DNA of 64,000 nt from Arthrobacter celericrescens (GTDB taxonomy: Bacteria; Actinomycetota; Actinomycetes; Actinomycetales; Micrococcaceae). Within the stretch, counting starts at the first letter, position 1; each line of letters opens with the position of its first letter. Of this stretch, positions 41,270-48,622 are shown piece after piece. The notes under the pieces were generated by a model, which saw nothing but the letters and a program-made list of their open reading frames with translations, was not told the origin of the DNA and did no database searches. The translations under genes and the position numbers were made by a program. The stretch spans positions 87,315 through 151,314 of the forward strand of contig NZ_QYLP01000021.1 in assembly GCF_003614925.1 (NCBI RefSeq), read 5' to 3'.

Positions 41270-42784
41270 TTAGGCGCCGAACTTGGGCGTGTGCACCGAG
41301 CCGAGGGTGATGTGCACGGCCTGCTGGTCGGTATAGAAGTCGATGGAGCGGTAGCCGCCTTCGTGGCCGAGGCCGGAGGCCTTGACGCCGCCGAACGGTG
41401 TGCGCAGGTCGCGGACGTTGTGGCTGTTGAGCCACACCATGCCGGCCTCGACGTTCTGCGAGAAGTTGTGGGCCCGGGTGAGGTTCTGGGTCCAGATGTA
41501 GGCCGCCAGGCCGTACTTGGTGTTGTTCGCCAGGGCGAGGGCTTCGTCGTCGTTCTCGAACGGGGTGATCGCGACGACCGGACCGAAGATCTCCTCCTGG
41601 AAGATCCGCGCGTCAGGCGCGACGTCGGCAAACACCGTGGGTGCGATGTAGTTGCCTTCCGGGAGGTGCTCGGGGCGGCCGCCGCCGGCCAGGAGCCGGC
41701 CCTCGGACTTACCGATCTCCACGTAGGAGGCCACCTTCTCGTAGTGCTCCGGGTGGACCAGGGCGCCCACCTGGGTCTTGGGGTCGTGCGGGTCGCCCAC
41801 CGCGATGTTCTTGGCGCGCGCGGCGTACTTTTCGCAGAACTCGTCGTAGATGGGGCGTTCCACCAAGATCCGGGAGCCGGCGGTGCAGCGTTCGCCGTTG
41901 AGGGAGAAGACACCGAACAGGGCGGAGTCGATCGCGGCGTCGATGTCGGCGTCGGCGAACACCACGCACGGGGATTTGCCGCCGAGCTCCATGGACAGGC
42001 CCTTGAGGTTGGCCGCGGCGTTGCGGAAGATCGTCTGGCCCGTGGTGGTCTCGCCGGTGAAGGAGATCAGCGGCACGTCCGGGTGCTTCACGAGGGCGTC
42101 GCCGGCTTCTTCGCCCAGGCCGTTGACCAGGTTGAACACGCCGTCGGGCAGGCCGGCGTCCTTGAAAATCTGCGCCCACAGCGAGGCCGACAACGGCGTG
42201 AACTCGGCCGGCTTCAACACCACGGTGTTGCCGGTGGCCAGGGCCGGGGCGAGCTTCCAGGACTCGAGCATGAACGGGGTGTTCCACGGGGTGATGAGCC
42301 CGGCGACGCCGATCGGCTTGCGGTTCACGTAGTTGATCTGGGCGCCGGGTACCTTCATGGCGTCGTCGAACTGGGCCACGATCAGGTCCGCGAAGAAGCG
42401 GAAGTTTTCCGCGGCGCGGAGGGCCTGGCCCTTGGCCTGGGTGATCGGCAGGCCGGTATCGAAGGTTTCGAGTTCGGCGAGGCGGGCTTCCTGGGCCTCG
42501 ACGGCGTCGGCGATCTTGTTCAAGACGCGGGCGCGTTCGCGCGGTTTCATCTTCGGCCACGGTCCGTTGACGAACGCTTCGCGGGCGGCGGCGACGGCGA
42601 GGTCAATGTCTTCCTTCTGGCCTGCCGCAGCCGTGGCGTAGTTCGTGTTGGAGACCGGATCCAGGACGTCGAAGGTCTTGCCGGACACGGAGTCGACGAA
42701 CTCGCCGTTGATGTAGTGCCGGATGTGGGTGGGCAGGTTCTCGGGAACGTAGTGGGTGCTGGTTTCAGGGGCTGCAAACGTCAT
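41270..42784 (-). CDS. hpaE: 5-carboxymethyl-2-hydroxymuconate-semialdehyde dehydrogenase
   Basis: 504-residue NAD-dependent aldehyde dehydrogenase of the HpaE type. Catalytic Glu266 (MELGGKSPC) and Cys300 (GERCTAGS) are intact, with PWNTPFMLESWK binding NAD. It oxidises the semialdehyde made by HpaD to 5-carboxymethyl-2-hydroxymuconate. AAAGGA lies 9 bases before the ATG. It follows the GntR gene across a long hairpin. Confidence 0.94.
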   Translation of the reverse strand: MTFAAPETSTHYVPENLPTHIRHYINGEFVDSVSGKTFDVLDPVSNTNYATAAAGQKEDIDLAVAAAREAFVNGPWPKMKPRERARVLNKIADAVEAQEARLAELETFDTGLPITQAKGQALRAAENFRFFADLIVAQFDDAMKVPGAQINYVNRKPIGVAGLITPWNTPFMLESWKLAPALATGNTVVLKPAEFTPLSASLWAQIFKDAGLPDGVFNLVNGLGEEAGDALVKHPDVPLISFTGETTTGQTIFRNAAANLKGLSMELGGKSPCVVFADADIDAAIDSALFGVFSLNGERCTAGSRILVERPIYDEFCEKYAARAKNIAVGDPHDPKTQVGALVHPEHYEKVASYVEIGKSEGRLLAGGGRPEHLPEGNYIAPTVFADVAPDARIFQEEIFGPVVAITPFENDDEALALANNTKYGLAAYIWTQNLTRAHNFSQNVEAGMVWLNSHNVRDLRTPFGGVKASGLGHEGGYRSIDFYTDQQAVHITLGSVHTPKFGA

Positions 42785-42803
42785 TGTTGTTTTCCTTTCA
42801 TCC

Positions 42804-42864
42804 AACGCGGGGTCACTTACGGCCCATAATCAGGCCTGACATGGGCCGTAACTGACCCCGCGTT
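42804..42864. repeat. 23-bp-arm inverted repeat between the GntR gene and hpaE
   Basis: Arms at 42804-42826 and 42842-42864 match at 22 of 23 positions (AACGCGGGGTCA, one mismatch, TTACGGCCCA) with a 15-base loop. It is far more symmetrical than a normal terminator and has no T tail. It resembles a dispersed extragenic palindrome more than a regulator site. Confidence 0.75.
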
Positions 42865-42872
42865 GCTTGCTT

Positions 42873-43526
42873 CTAGGTGGCTTGGGAGAGGTACGCGTCC
42901 AAGGTGGCGGCGCGGTGCTGGCGGGCGGCTTTTTCGATGGTGTCGGCGTCGGCCCCGGCCTCGATGAGCCGGAGGAGCGCCTCGTGTTCGTCCACGGAGC
43001 CGCGGGCCCGGCCGGGCACGAAGCGGAACGTGGAGGAGCGCAGCGAGGCGAGCCGGTTCCAGCCGCGGTGGACGAGGTCCAGGATGTGCGGGTTGGGGCA
43101 GCGTTCGAACAGGACGCTGTGGAAGTCCTGGTTGAGCCGGGTGAAGCGGACGGGGTCGAAGTGCTCCAGGCAATCCCGCATCTCCGCGTTCACTGCACGC
43201 GCCCTAGCGATGTCCGCGGCGCCGATCAGCGGTGCGGACAGCGCGGTGGCCGCTCCTTCGATGATGCTCAGGGTCTGCATCGTGTACAGGTACTCGGTGG
43301 GGTCGATCCCGGACACGGTGGCGCCGACGTTCCGTTCGAAGGTCACCAGGCCCTCGGCTTCGAGCCGGCGAATGGCCTCCCGGACGGGAACCACGCTGAA
43401 CCCCAGGTCCTCGGCGATCTTGGCCAGCACCAGCCGGTAGCCCGGAGAGTAGGCGCCGTCCACGATCCGGGCCTTCACCGCGGCATAGGCCTGCTCGGAC
43501 TTGCTGCCGGTGACGGTTTCAGTCAT
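42873..43526 (-). CDS. GntR-family regulator with FCD ligand domain
   Basis: 217 residues: winged helix (about 8-70; EDLGFSVVPVREAIRRLEAEGLVTFERNVGATV) and FCD effector domain (about 80-217) with metal-coordinating Asp/His residues in LNQDFHSVLFERC and SVDEHEALLRLIEAG. It overlaps the FAH-RraA gene by 8 bases inside the hpa operon. It probably represses the operon through TCGTATACGA at 45047-45056, relieved by a pathway intermediate. Confidence 0.9.
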   Translation of the reverse strand: MTETVTGSKSEQAYAAVKARIVDGAYSPGYRLVLAKIAEDLGFSVVPVREAIRRLEAEGLVTFERNVGATVSGIDPTEYLYTMQTLSIIEGAATALSAPLIGAADIARARAVNAEMRDCLEHFDPVRFTRLNQDFHSVLFERCPNPHILDLVHRGWNRLASLRSSTFRFVPGRARGSVDEHEALLRLIEAGADADTIEKAARQHRAATLDAYLSQAT

Positions 43527-45003
43527 TGTCTTTGCCCCATTCCTCGTACTTGGCGCGCCATTCGGCGTTCATCGGGAAGAGCCCGTCCACGCTGTGGCCC
43601 TGCTCCACCATCTTGAAAATGAACTCTTCCTCGCGTTCCTGGGCGATGCATTCGTCCGCCAGTTCGGCGGCGATTCCCGGCGGGATCACCAGGATGCCGT
43701 CCGAATCGGCCACGATGATGTCGCCCGGCTGCACGGTGGTACCGCCGCAGGCGATGGTGATGTCGGTGTCCCACGGGACGTGGCGGCGGCCGAGCACCGC
43801 GGGGTGCCGGCTGGCGAAGTAGGTGGGGATCTCCAGTCCGGCGACGGCCGAGTAGTCCCGCACGCCGCCGTCGGTGATGATCGCCGCGGCGCCGCGCACC
43901 TGGGCGCGCAGGGCCAGAATGTCCCCCACCGTACCGGTGCCCTTTTCGCCGCGGGCCTCCATGACCAGGATTTCGCCGTCGTTGATGGACTCGACGGCGC
44001 GCTTCTGGGCGTTGAAGCCGCCGCCGTGGGACTTGAACAGGTCCTCGCGGTTGGGCACGTAGCGCAGCGTCCGGGCCAGGCCGACGACGCGGCGGTCCGG
44101 GCGGGTGGCCTGCAGCCCGTCGATGCTGACGTTGTTCAGCCCGCGCTTGCGCAGCTGGCTGGACAGGGTGGCCGTGGCGACCGACTCCAGCTTCTTCTTC
44201 AACTCCGGATCGAGCCCCGGCTTGGAAGCCGGCGCCAGTCCGGCGGCTTCGCGCGAACCGTACGCCTCCTCCCGCTGCGTGTCATCGGACTTGGGCTGCG
44301 CACCAAAGGCGGCGAACGGCGTCGTGCCTTCCACGACGGCGGTGGCCAGCCGGCCGCTGCTGAGGTCGCCGCTGCTGACTTCGACCTCGACGACGTCCCC
44401 CGGCACCGCGACGGACGCGCCGGCCGGGGTGCCGGTGAGGATGATGTCGCCAGGTTCCAGCGTGAGCAGCTGGGAGAGGTCCGCAACGAGGCGGGCGAAG
44501 GGGAAGAGCAGGTCCGCTGTGGTGTCGTCCTGGACGAGCCCGCCGTTGTGCCAGGTGCGGATCCGCAGCGCGGCGGGGTCGACGGCGGCGGCCGGGATGA
44601 GTGCCGGACCCACCGGGGTGAATCCGTCCCCGCCCTTGGAGCGGAGGTTGGAGCCTTTGTCCGCGTAGCGGAGGTCGTAGACGCCGAGGTCGTTGCTGGC
44701 GGTGATCCATTCAACGTGGCCCCAGGCATCATCCGGGCTGACGCGGCGGGCATTCTTGCCGATAATGAGGGCGATTTCGCCTTCGTAGCCCAGGAGTTCG
44801 CAGCCCGCCGGACGCTCCACGGTGCCGGGATTTTCCGCGGAACCGAGCGACAGGGACGACGCCGGCTTGAGGAAGTATGAGGGCTGCTCCGGGGTGCGGC
44901 CACGCTGTGCGGCACGGGTCGGGTAATTGATGTGGACCGCGATCACCTTGCGCGTCCGTGCCAGCAGCTCCGGGCTGAGTTCTTGCATCGGTGCGGCTTC
45001 CAT
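43519..45003 (-). CDS. hpaG: FAH-domain isomerase/decarboxylase fused to an RraA-like domain (HpaG-like)
   Basis: 494 residues. Residues about 20-225 form one fumarylacetoacetate hydrolase domain with metal residues in YEGEIALI (Glu74, Glu76) and SNDLGVYD (Asp105), plus ILTGTPAG. Residues about 275-490 form an RraA/4-hydroxy-4-methyl-2-oxoglutarate aldolase-type domain with GTVGDILA and the Arg382-Asp383 pair in GGVRDYSAVAG. E. coli HpaG instead has two FAH repeats. AGGAGG lies 9 bases before the ATG. First gene of the hpa operon; expected to decarboxylate and isomerise 5-carboxymethyl-2-oxohexenedioate, with the RraA half's part unknown. Confidence 0.88.
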   Translation of the reverse strand: MEAAPMQELSPELLARTRKVIAVHINYPTRAAQRGRTPEQPSYFLKPASSLSLGSAENPGTVERPAGCELLGYEGEIALIIGKNARRVSPDDAWGHVEWITASNDLGVYDLRYADKGSNLRSKGGDGFTPVGPALIPAAAVDPAALRIRTWHNGGLVQDDTTADLLFPFARLVADLSQLLTLEPGDIILTGTPAGASVAVPGDVVEVEVSSGDLSSGRLATAVVEGTTPFAAFGAQPKSDDTQREEAYGSREAAGLAPASKPGLDPELKKKLESVATATLSSQLRKRGLNNVSIDGLQATRPDRRVVGLARTLRYVPNREDLFKSHGGGFNAQKRAVESINDGEILVMEARGEKGTGTVGDILALRAQVRGAAAIITDGGVRDYSAVAGLEIPTYFASRHPAVLGRRHVPWDTDITIACGGTTVQPGDIIVADSDGILVIPPGIAAELADECIAQEREEEFIFKMVEQGHSVDGLFPMNAEWRAKYEEWGKDND

Positions 45004-45039
45004 CAGCGAAGGCCTCCTCGTCGTCGAGCGTCCATCAGG

Positions 45040-45087
45040 TACGAAATCGTATACGAAAACTATGCCGCGCCGCGTGAGCTGCGTCAA
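45040..45087 (-). promoter_or_regulatory. hpa operon promoter with GntR-type operator
   Basis: Minus strand: TTGACG (45087-45082), 17 bases, CATAGT (45064-45059). Directly downstream lies TCGTATACGA (45056-45047), a perfect palindrome of the T-n-GT-AC-n-A kind bound by FCD-type GntR proteins, plus an overlapping TACGA-N2-TCGTA (45040-45051). Confidence 0.75.
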
Positions 45088-45186
45088 CCCCTTTCTTCCA
45101 CATAGGAAGATGGGCCCGTTGACGCGCCACGCCTTCCCGGGCATCGTTGTGCGTGGCCGGCAAACAAACGGGGGAAGGGTATCGCT

Positions 45187-45612
45187 TTGAGCCTGAGGGG
45201 TTTCAGCACGATCAGTTTTTGGGCCGACGACGTCGAGGCCGCCGCGGCCTGGTACCAGGACTTCCTGGGGTTCGAGCCTTATTTCAAGCGGCCCGGGCCC
45301 GACGGCCGCCTTGCGTACGCCGAGTTCCGGGTGGGCGACTACCAGCACGAACTGGGCATCATCAGCAACCGCTTCCGGCCGCCGGCCGAATCCGCAAACC
45401 CGCCGGGCGGGGCCGTCATGTACTGGCACGTCGACGGACTCGAAGACACCGTGAAACGGCTGCTCACGATGGGCGCCACCGAGCACCAGCCGGTCACGCC
45501 GCGCGGCGACTCCGGATTCGTCACCGCCTCGGTGGTGGACCCGTTCGGGAATGTCCTGGGCGTGATGAGCAACCCGCATTACCTCGAAATCCTTGCCGCC
45601 AAGCAGGCCTGA
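45187..45612 (+). CDS. VOC-family (glyoxalase/bleomycin resistance fold) protein
   Basis: 141 residues starting with TTG 45187 behind GGGGAAGG. Two beta-alpha-beta-beta-beta units: STISFWADDVEAAAAWYQDFLGFEPYFKR and YWHVDGLEDTVKRLLTMGATEHQPV...VVDPFGNVLGV. The metal-site residues are partly conserved. It could isomerise, cleave or simply bind a small molecule; the nearby dioxygenase operon is on the other strand. Confidence 0.85.
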   Translation: MSLRGFSTISFWADDVEAAAAWYQDFLGFEPYFKRPGPDGRLAYAEFRVGDYQHELGIISNRFRPPAESANPPGGAVMYWHVDGLEDTVKRLLTMGATEHQPVTPRGDSGFVTASVVDPFGNVLGVMSNPHYLEILAAKQA

Positions 45613-45613
45613 G

Positions 45614-46177
45614 GTGGGCGGCCCGGAGGAGCCCCTCGCATTCCGGGACGGCTCCGAATGGGAAGCCTGGCTGGCCGCGAACCACGAAACGCAAGGCGAA
45701 GCCTGGCTGCTCATTGGGAAGAAGAACTCCGGCGCACCCCTCCTTCCGATCGGGGACGCCCTGGACGGGGCGCTGTGCTTCGGCTGGATCGACGGCCAGC
45801 GCAAAGGATTCGACGCCACGTCCTTCCTGCAGCGCTACTCGAAACGCAGCAAGCGGAGTTCCTGGTCCCGCGTGAATGTCGGCAAGGCCGAGGCCCTCAT
45901 CGCGTCTGGGCGGATGCGGCCAAGCGGCCTCGCCGAAATCGAAGCCGCGCGGGCGGACGGCCGCTGGGACGCGGCCTACGAATCCCAGCGCACGGCTGAG
46001 GTCCCACCCGATGTCGCCGAAGCGATTGCCGCGGACCCTGCCACCGCCGTCGCCTTCGAAGGACTCGGCCGCACCGCGCGGTACGCCCTGATCCTGCCCC
46101 TGCTCAAGGCCCGCACGCCGGAGGCGCGGGAGAAGCTGCTGGCCGGCGTCGTGCTGAAACTCGCGGGCAGGGCCTGA
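45614..46177 (+). CDS. YdeI/OmpD-associated (DUF1801-like C-terminal) family protein
   Basis: 187 residues from GTG 45614, chosen because it begins one base after the VOC stop; a TTG at 45593 would overlap. The family motifs WEAWLAANHETQGEAWLLIGKKNSG, ALCFGWIDGQRKGFDATSFLQRYSKRSKRSSWSRVN and the C-terminal helical region (VAFEGLGRTARYALI) are all present. Family of unknown function often near stress genes. Co-transcribed with the VOC gene. Confidence 0.82.
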   Translation: MGGPEEPLAFRDGSEWEAWLAANHETQGEAWLLIGKKNSGAPLLPIGDALDGALCFGWIDGQRKGFDATSFLQRYSKRSKRSSWSRVNVGKAEALIASGRMRPSGLAEIEAARADGRWDAAYESQRTAEVPPDVAEAIAADPATAVAFEGLGRTARYALILPLLKARTPEAREKLLAGVVLKLAGRA

Positions 46178-46178
46178 C

Positions 46179-46523
46179 ATGGCGGACGCTGCCGCCGGTA
46201 ACCCTCAGGCAGTGGACGACGGCGGAACGCCGGAACTCACCAGGGTCCCGGCTTGGGAGGTCAAGTACAGGCGCGGCCAGAACCCCGACGAGCTTGCGCA
46301 CCTGGTCTGCTGCCGCGACCTCGACTGGCGCCGTGCCTTCTGCGGCTATGAAGATCCGGATCCCGCGGTCCTCCTGGAATCGAATAACGTGTGCGCAATG
46401 TGCATTGAAGCGGCCGGGGGCATGGAGGGCCCGGCCGCGACCCTGGGCATCTGCCCCGTGGACGACCGGCCGTGCCCTGACGACGAGACGCTGCGCCGGA
46501 TCATCGACGAACGCATGTCGTAG
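46179..46523 (+). CDS. Small cysteine-rich hypothetical protein
   Basis: 114 residues, starting 1 base after the YdeI-like stop. Seven cysteines in the pattern CC-x8-C-x16-C-x2-C (around LVCCRDLDWRRAFCGYE and VCAMCIEAAGG) then ICPVDDRPC suggest a zinc or iron-sulfur site. No domain is recognised. Third gene of a probable three-gene operon. Confidence 0.7.
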   Translation: MADAAAGNPQAVDDGGTPELTRVPAWEVKYRRGQNPDELAHLVCCRDLDWRRAFCGYEDPDPAVLLESNNVCAMCIEAAGGMEGPAATLGICPVDDRPCPDDETLRRIIDERMS

Positions 46524-46548
46524 CGCCCGCATCCCGCACGAAGTCTCT

Positions 46549-46592
46549 TTGACAGTGACCCACGCAACAATCTATATTGAACGCATCGTTCA
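46549..46592 (+). promoter_or_regulatory. Promoter with IclR-type operator (copy 1)
   Basis: TTGACA (46549-46554) and TATATT (46573-46578) form a strong promoter with an 18-base spacer. TGAACGCATCGTTCA (46578-46592) is a 15-bp palindrome of the TGAAC-N5-GTTCA type at the start region. Apart from a one-base length difference it has the same layout as 54643-54685. Confidence 0.75.
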
Positions 46593-46714
46593 CTGAATGA
46601 ACGTCAAGCAGAGCGAGGGCCAAGCCGAAGGCAGGGCGTCTTCCTGTCCCCTATTGCCGGAACAGCGCCAGCCGGCACCGCACTAGCGCACAGTACGACA
46701 ACCGGAGCAACACG

Positions 46715-46894
46715 ATGAGCACCCAGACAACACTCCCCGCCTGGGCAATCCAGCGCGTCGCAGCAGCCCTCGACGCCGAACACCGCGACGGCGGCCCCAA
46801 GACCGCCGTCGACCTCGCCCGCCGTACGGGCCTGAGCAAGAGCCTGGCGCGCCGGTGCCTTGACCAACTACGCGGCCAGCGGGCCGCGCGCTAA
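46715..46894 (+). CDS. 59-residue putative helix-turn-helix protein
   Basis: Short open frame too small for usual gene calling. It reads as a compact helical domain with a helix-turn-helix-like core (AVDLARRTGLSKSLARRCLDQLR) and basic C-terminus. GGAG lies 8 bases before the ATG (CCGGAGCAACACG). It is the only gene downstream of the strong IclR-type promoter at 46549 and ends 6 bases from the converging IclR stop. I do not recognise a family; it could be a small DNA-binding accessory or a fragment of a larger regulator. Confidence 0.5.
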   Translation: MSTQTTLPAWAIQRVAAALDAEHRDGGPKTAVDLARRTGLSKSLARRCLDQLRGQRAAR

Positions 46895-46901
46895 GGCGCG
46901 C
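46886..46901. terminator. Small hairpin between convergent stops
   Basis: GCGCGC (46886-46891), TAAG, GCGCGC (46896-46901) spans the ends of the 59-residue gene and the converging IclR gene. Short but GC-only; weak terminator at best. Confidence 0.4.
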
Positions 46902-47737
46902 TACGCCAGCGCCTTAGCGATTGCTTCCCCGGCACGGTTCAATTTCGCGACCGCGTCCTGGATGTCCAGCTGCTTGAGCCGCTCCGTGGGGCCGTTGATA
47001 GTCACCACGCCCAGAAGCGCTCCGGCGCTGTCCCGGACAGGGCACGCAACCACGAAGAGGCCCACTTCCAGCTCGTTGTCGAGTGTCGAGAAGCCCTGTT
47101 CACGGATCTTCTGCAGTTCCTTGAAGAAGGCGTCCCGCCGCGTGATGGTGCTTGGCGTGAACGATTCCAGCCGCGCCGGAAGGGCCGCGCCAGCCTCCTC
47201 GTCGCTGAGTTCAGCAAGGATGAGCTTTCCGGTTGCACTGGCGTGCAAGGGGTAGCTCTTACCCACGTACATGTAGCTGGCGTTGAGGAAGCGGGACGAC
47301 GAAGCTTCGGCAATCACGTCGTACGACGCTGCACCGGTGACCATCGCAAAGGAGGTGGTTTCGTTGAATTTGGCGGCGTATTCGTTCAGGATCGGCTGGA
47401 TCCGCGGGACAACACCGGCGTAGGGATCGGCCAGGCGTCCTAGCCGCGCCATCTGCCAGCCGAGCATGTAGCGGTTGTCTTCGCGGACCACAAAGCCGGT
47501 TTGTTCCAAGCTCAGCAGGAGGCGGAAGGCCGTGGGCCTGGTCATGCCTACGGCGTGGGCAAGTTCGGTGACGGTGATTCCCTGGCGGTGCCGGCCGAGC
47601 TCGCTAAGCAGCACCGTCGCCTTGACCACGGATTTGTTGGTCAGGTCCAAGGGCTCCGCGGAAGCCTGGTCCTCGTCGCCGACGGTCTCTTCCGATGGAG
47701 TTCCTTCTTCTGCTGCAGTGCTGCGTCCCGCTGCCAT
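46901..47737 (-). CDS. IclR-family transcriptional regulator (copy 1)
   Basis: 278 residues from the ATG at 47737 behind GGGAGC; a longer start at 47812 is possible but lacks such a site. After a variable tail, the winged helix (about 31-95) reads NKSVVKATVLLSELGRHRQGITVTELAHAVGMTRPTAFRLL split over the turn, then the effector domain (about 100-275) with SATGKLILAEL and ACPVRDSAGALLGVVTI. It is clearly paralogous to 52158-52964. A TGAAC-N5-GTTCA operator lies at 47831-47845 upstream, suggesting self-control. Confidence 0.9.
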   Translation of the reverse strand: MAAGRSTAAEEGTPSEETVGDEDQASAEPLDLTNKSVVKATVLLSELGRHRQGITVTELAHAVGMTRPTAFRLLLSLEQTGFVVREDNRYMLGWQMARLGRLADPYAGVVPRIQPILNEYAAKFNETTSFAMVTGAASYDVIAEASSSRFLNASYMYVGKSYPLHASATGKLILAELSDEEAGAALPARLESFTPSTITRRDAFFKELQKIREQGFSTLDNELEVGLFVVACPVRDSAGALLGVVTINGPTERLKQLDIQDAVAKLNRAGEAIAKALA

Positions 47738-47830
47738 TTTGCTCCCGCTTCGCGCCGGCGGACCGGCTGGTCCGACTCTCTCTTTTGCCACACCCATCGT
47801 AGGCGCTGGCATGCGATTGACCCTAAGAGC

Positions 47831-47845
47831 TGAACAGGGAGTTCA
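47831..47845. promoter_or_regulatory. IclR-type operator (copy 2) upstream of the IclR gene
   Basis: TGAACAGGGAGTTCA keeps the TGAAC-N5-GTTCA frame of the sites at 46578 and 54671. It sits in the gap between the SDR stop and the IclR start codon. Confidence 0.65.
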
Positions 47846-47852
47846 AAAAGGA

Positions 47853-48611
47853 TCAGGCAGGCAACGGCAATTTCGCGGTCCGGCCGCCGTCGAGCACAAT
47901 GGTTTCCCCGGTCAGGAAAGCGGAGCCGTCCCCGGCCAGGAAGACCGCCAGATCGCCGACGTCGGCGGGACGGCCGATGCGCCCCGCCGGATGCAGGCGG
48001 TTGAGCTCGCGGCGGGCAGCAACCGGATCCGGGAAGGAGTTGAGGTAGTCCTCGCTGAGTTCGGAGGCGATCCACCCCGGGGCGATCGCGTTGCAGCGGA
48101 TGCCGTCCGCGCCCAGGTCCACTGCCATGGCGCGGGTCATGCCGTGGATTCCGGCCTTGGACGCGCAGTAGGCGGCATGGCCCGGGTTGGCGGCGATCCC
48201 TTCGATCGAGCCGATGTTGATGATGCTGCCGCCGCCGCGCCGCCTCATGTGCGGCAGCGCGGCCTGCGCCAGGAACAGCGGCGCCCGCAGGTTGAGGGCG
48301 ATCATGAGGTCCCATTCGTGCGGCTGGATGTCGCTGACGCCGCGTTCGAACATGATGCCGGCGTTGTTGACCAGGATGTCGACGCCGCCCAGCCGCTCGG
48401 CAGCCTGCCCGACGGCGGCGGGAATAGCCGCCGCGTCGCTGAGGTCCGCCTGGATCCCGACGACGGCGGGTTGCCCTTCGAGCGCGGCGTCCAGCGGGCG
48501 GCGCTGGACCACCGCGACGCGCGCCCCCTCGGCGAGGAAGCGTTCCACGATGCCGCGGCCGATGCCCTGGCCACCGCCGGTGACCAAGGCGGCCTTGCCT
48601 TCGAGTTGCAT
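47853..48611 (-). CDS. Short-chain dehydrogenase/reductase
   Basis: 252-residue classical SDR. Seen: cofactor loop TGGGQGIGRG, NNAG (about 84-87), catalytic Ser in INIGSIEG, Y-x-x-x-K as YCASK, and the C-terminal PAGRIGRPADVGDLAVFLAGDGS...LDGG pattern. The oxidised alcohol or reduced ketone is unknown. Last gene of the minus arm of the IclR-controlled cluster, 11 bases from the quinone oxidoreductase gene. Confidence 0.92.
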   Translation of the reverse strand: MQLEGKAALVTGGGQGIGRGIVERFLAEGARVAVVQRRPLDAALEGQPAVVGIQADLSDAAAIPAAVGQAAERLGGVDILVNNAGIMFERGVSDIQPHEWDLMIALNLRAPLFLAQAALPHMRRRGGGSIINIGSIEGIAANPGHAAYCASKAGIHGMTRAMAVDLGADGIRCNAIAPGWIASELSEDYLNSFPDPVAARRELNRLHPAGRIGRPADVGDLAVFLAGDGSAFLTGETIVLDGGRTAKLPLPA

Positions 48612-48622
48612 GAGTTCCGTTC

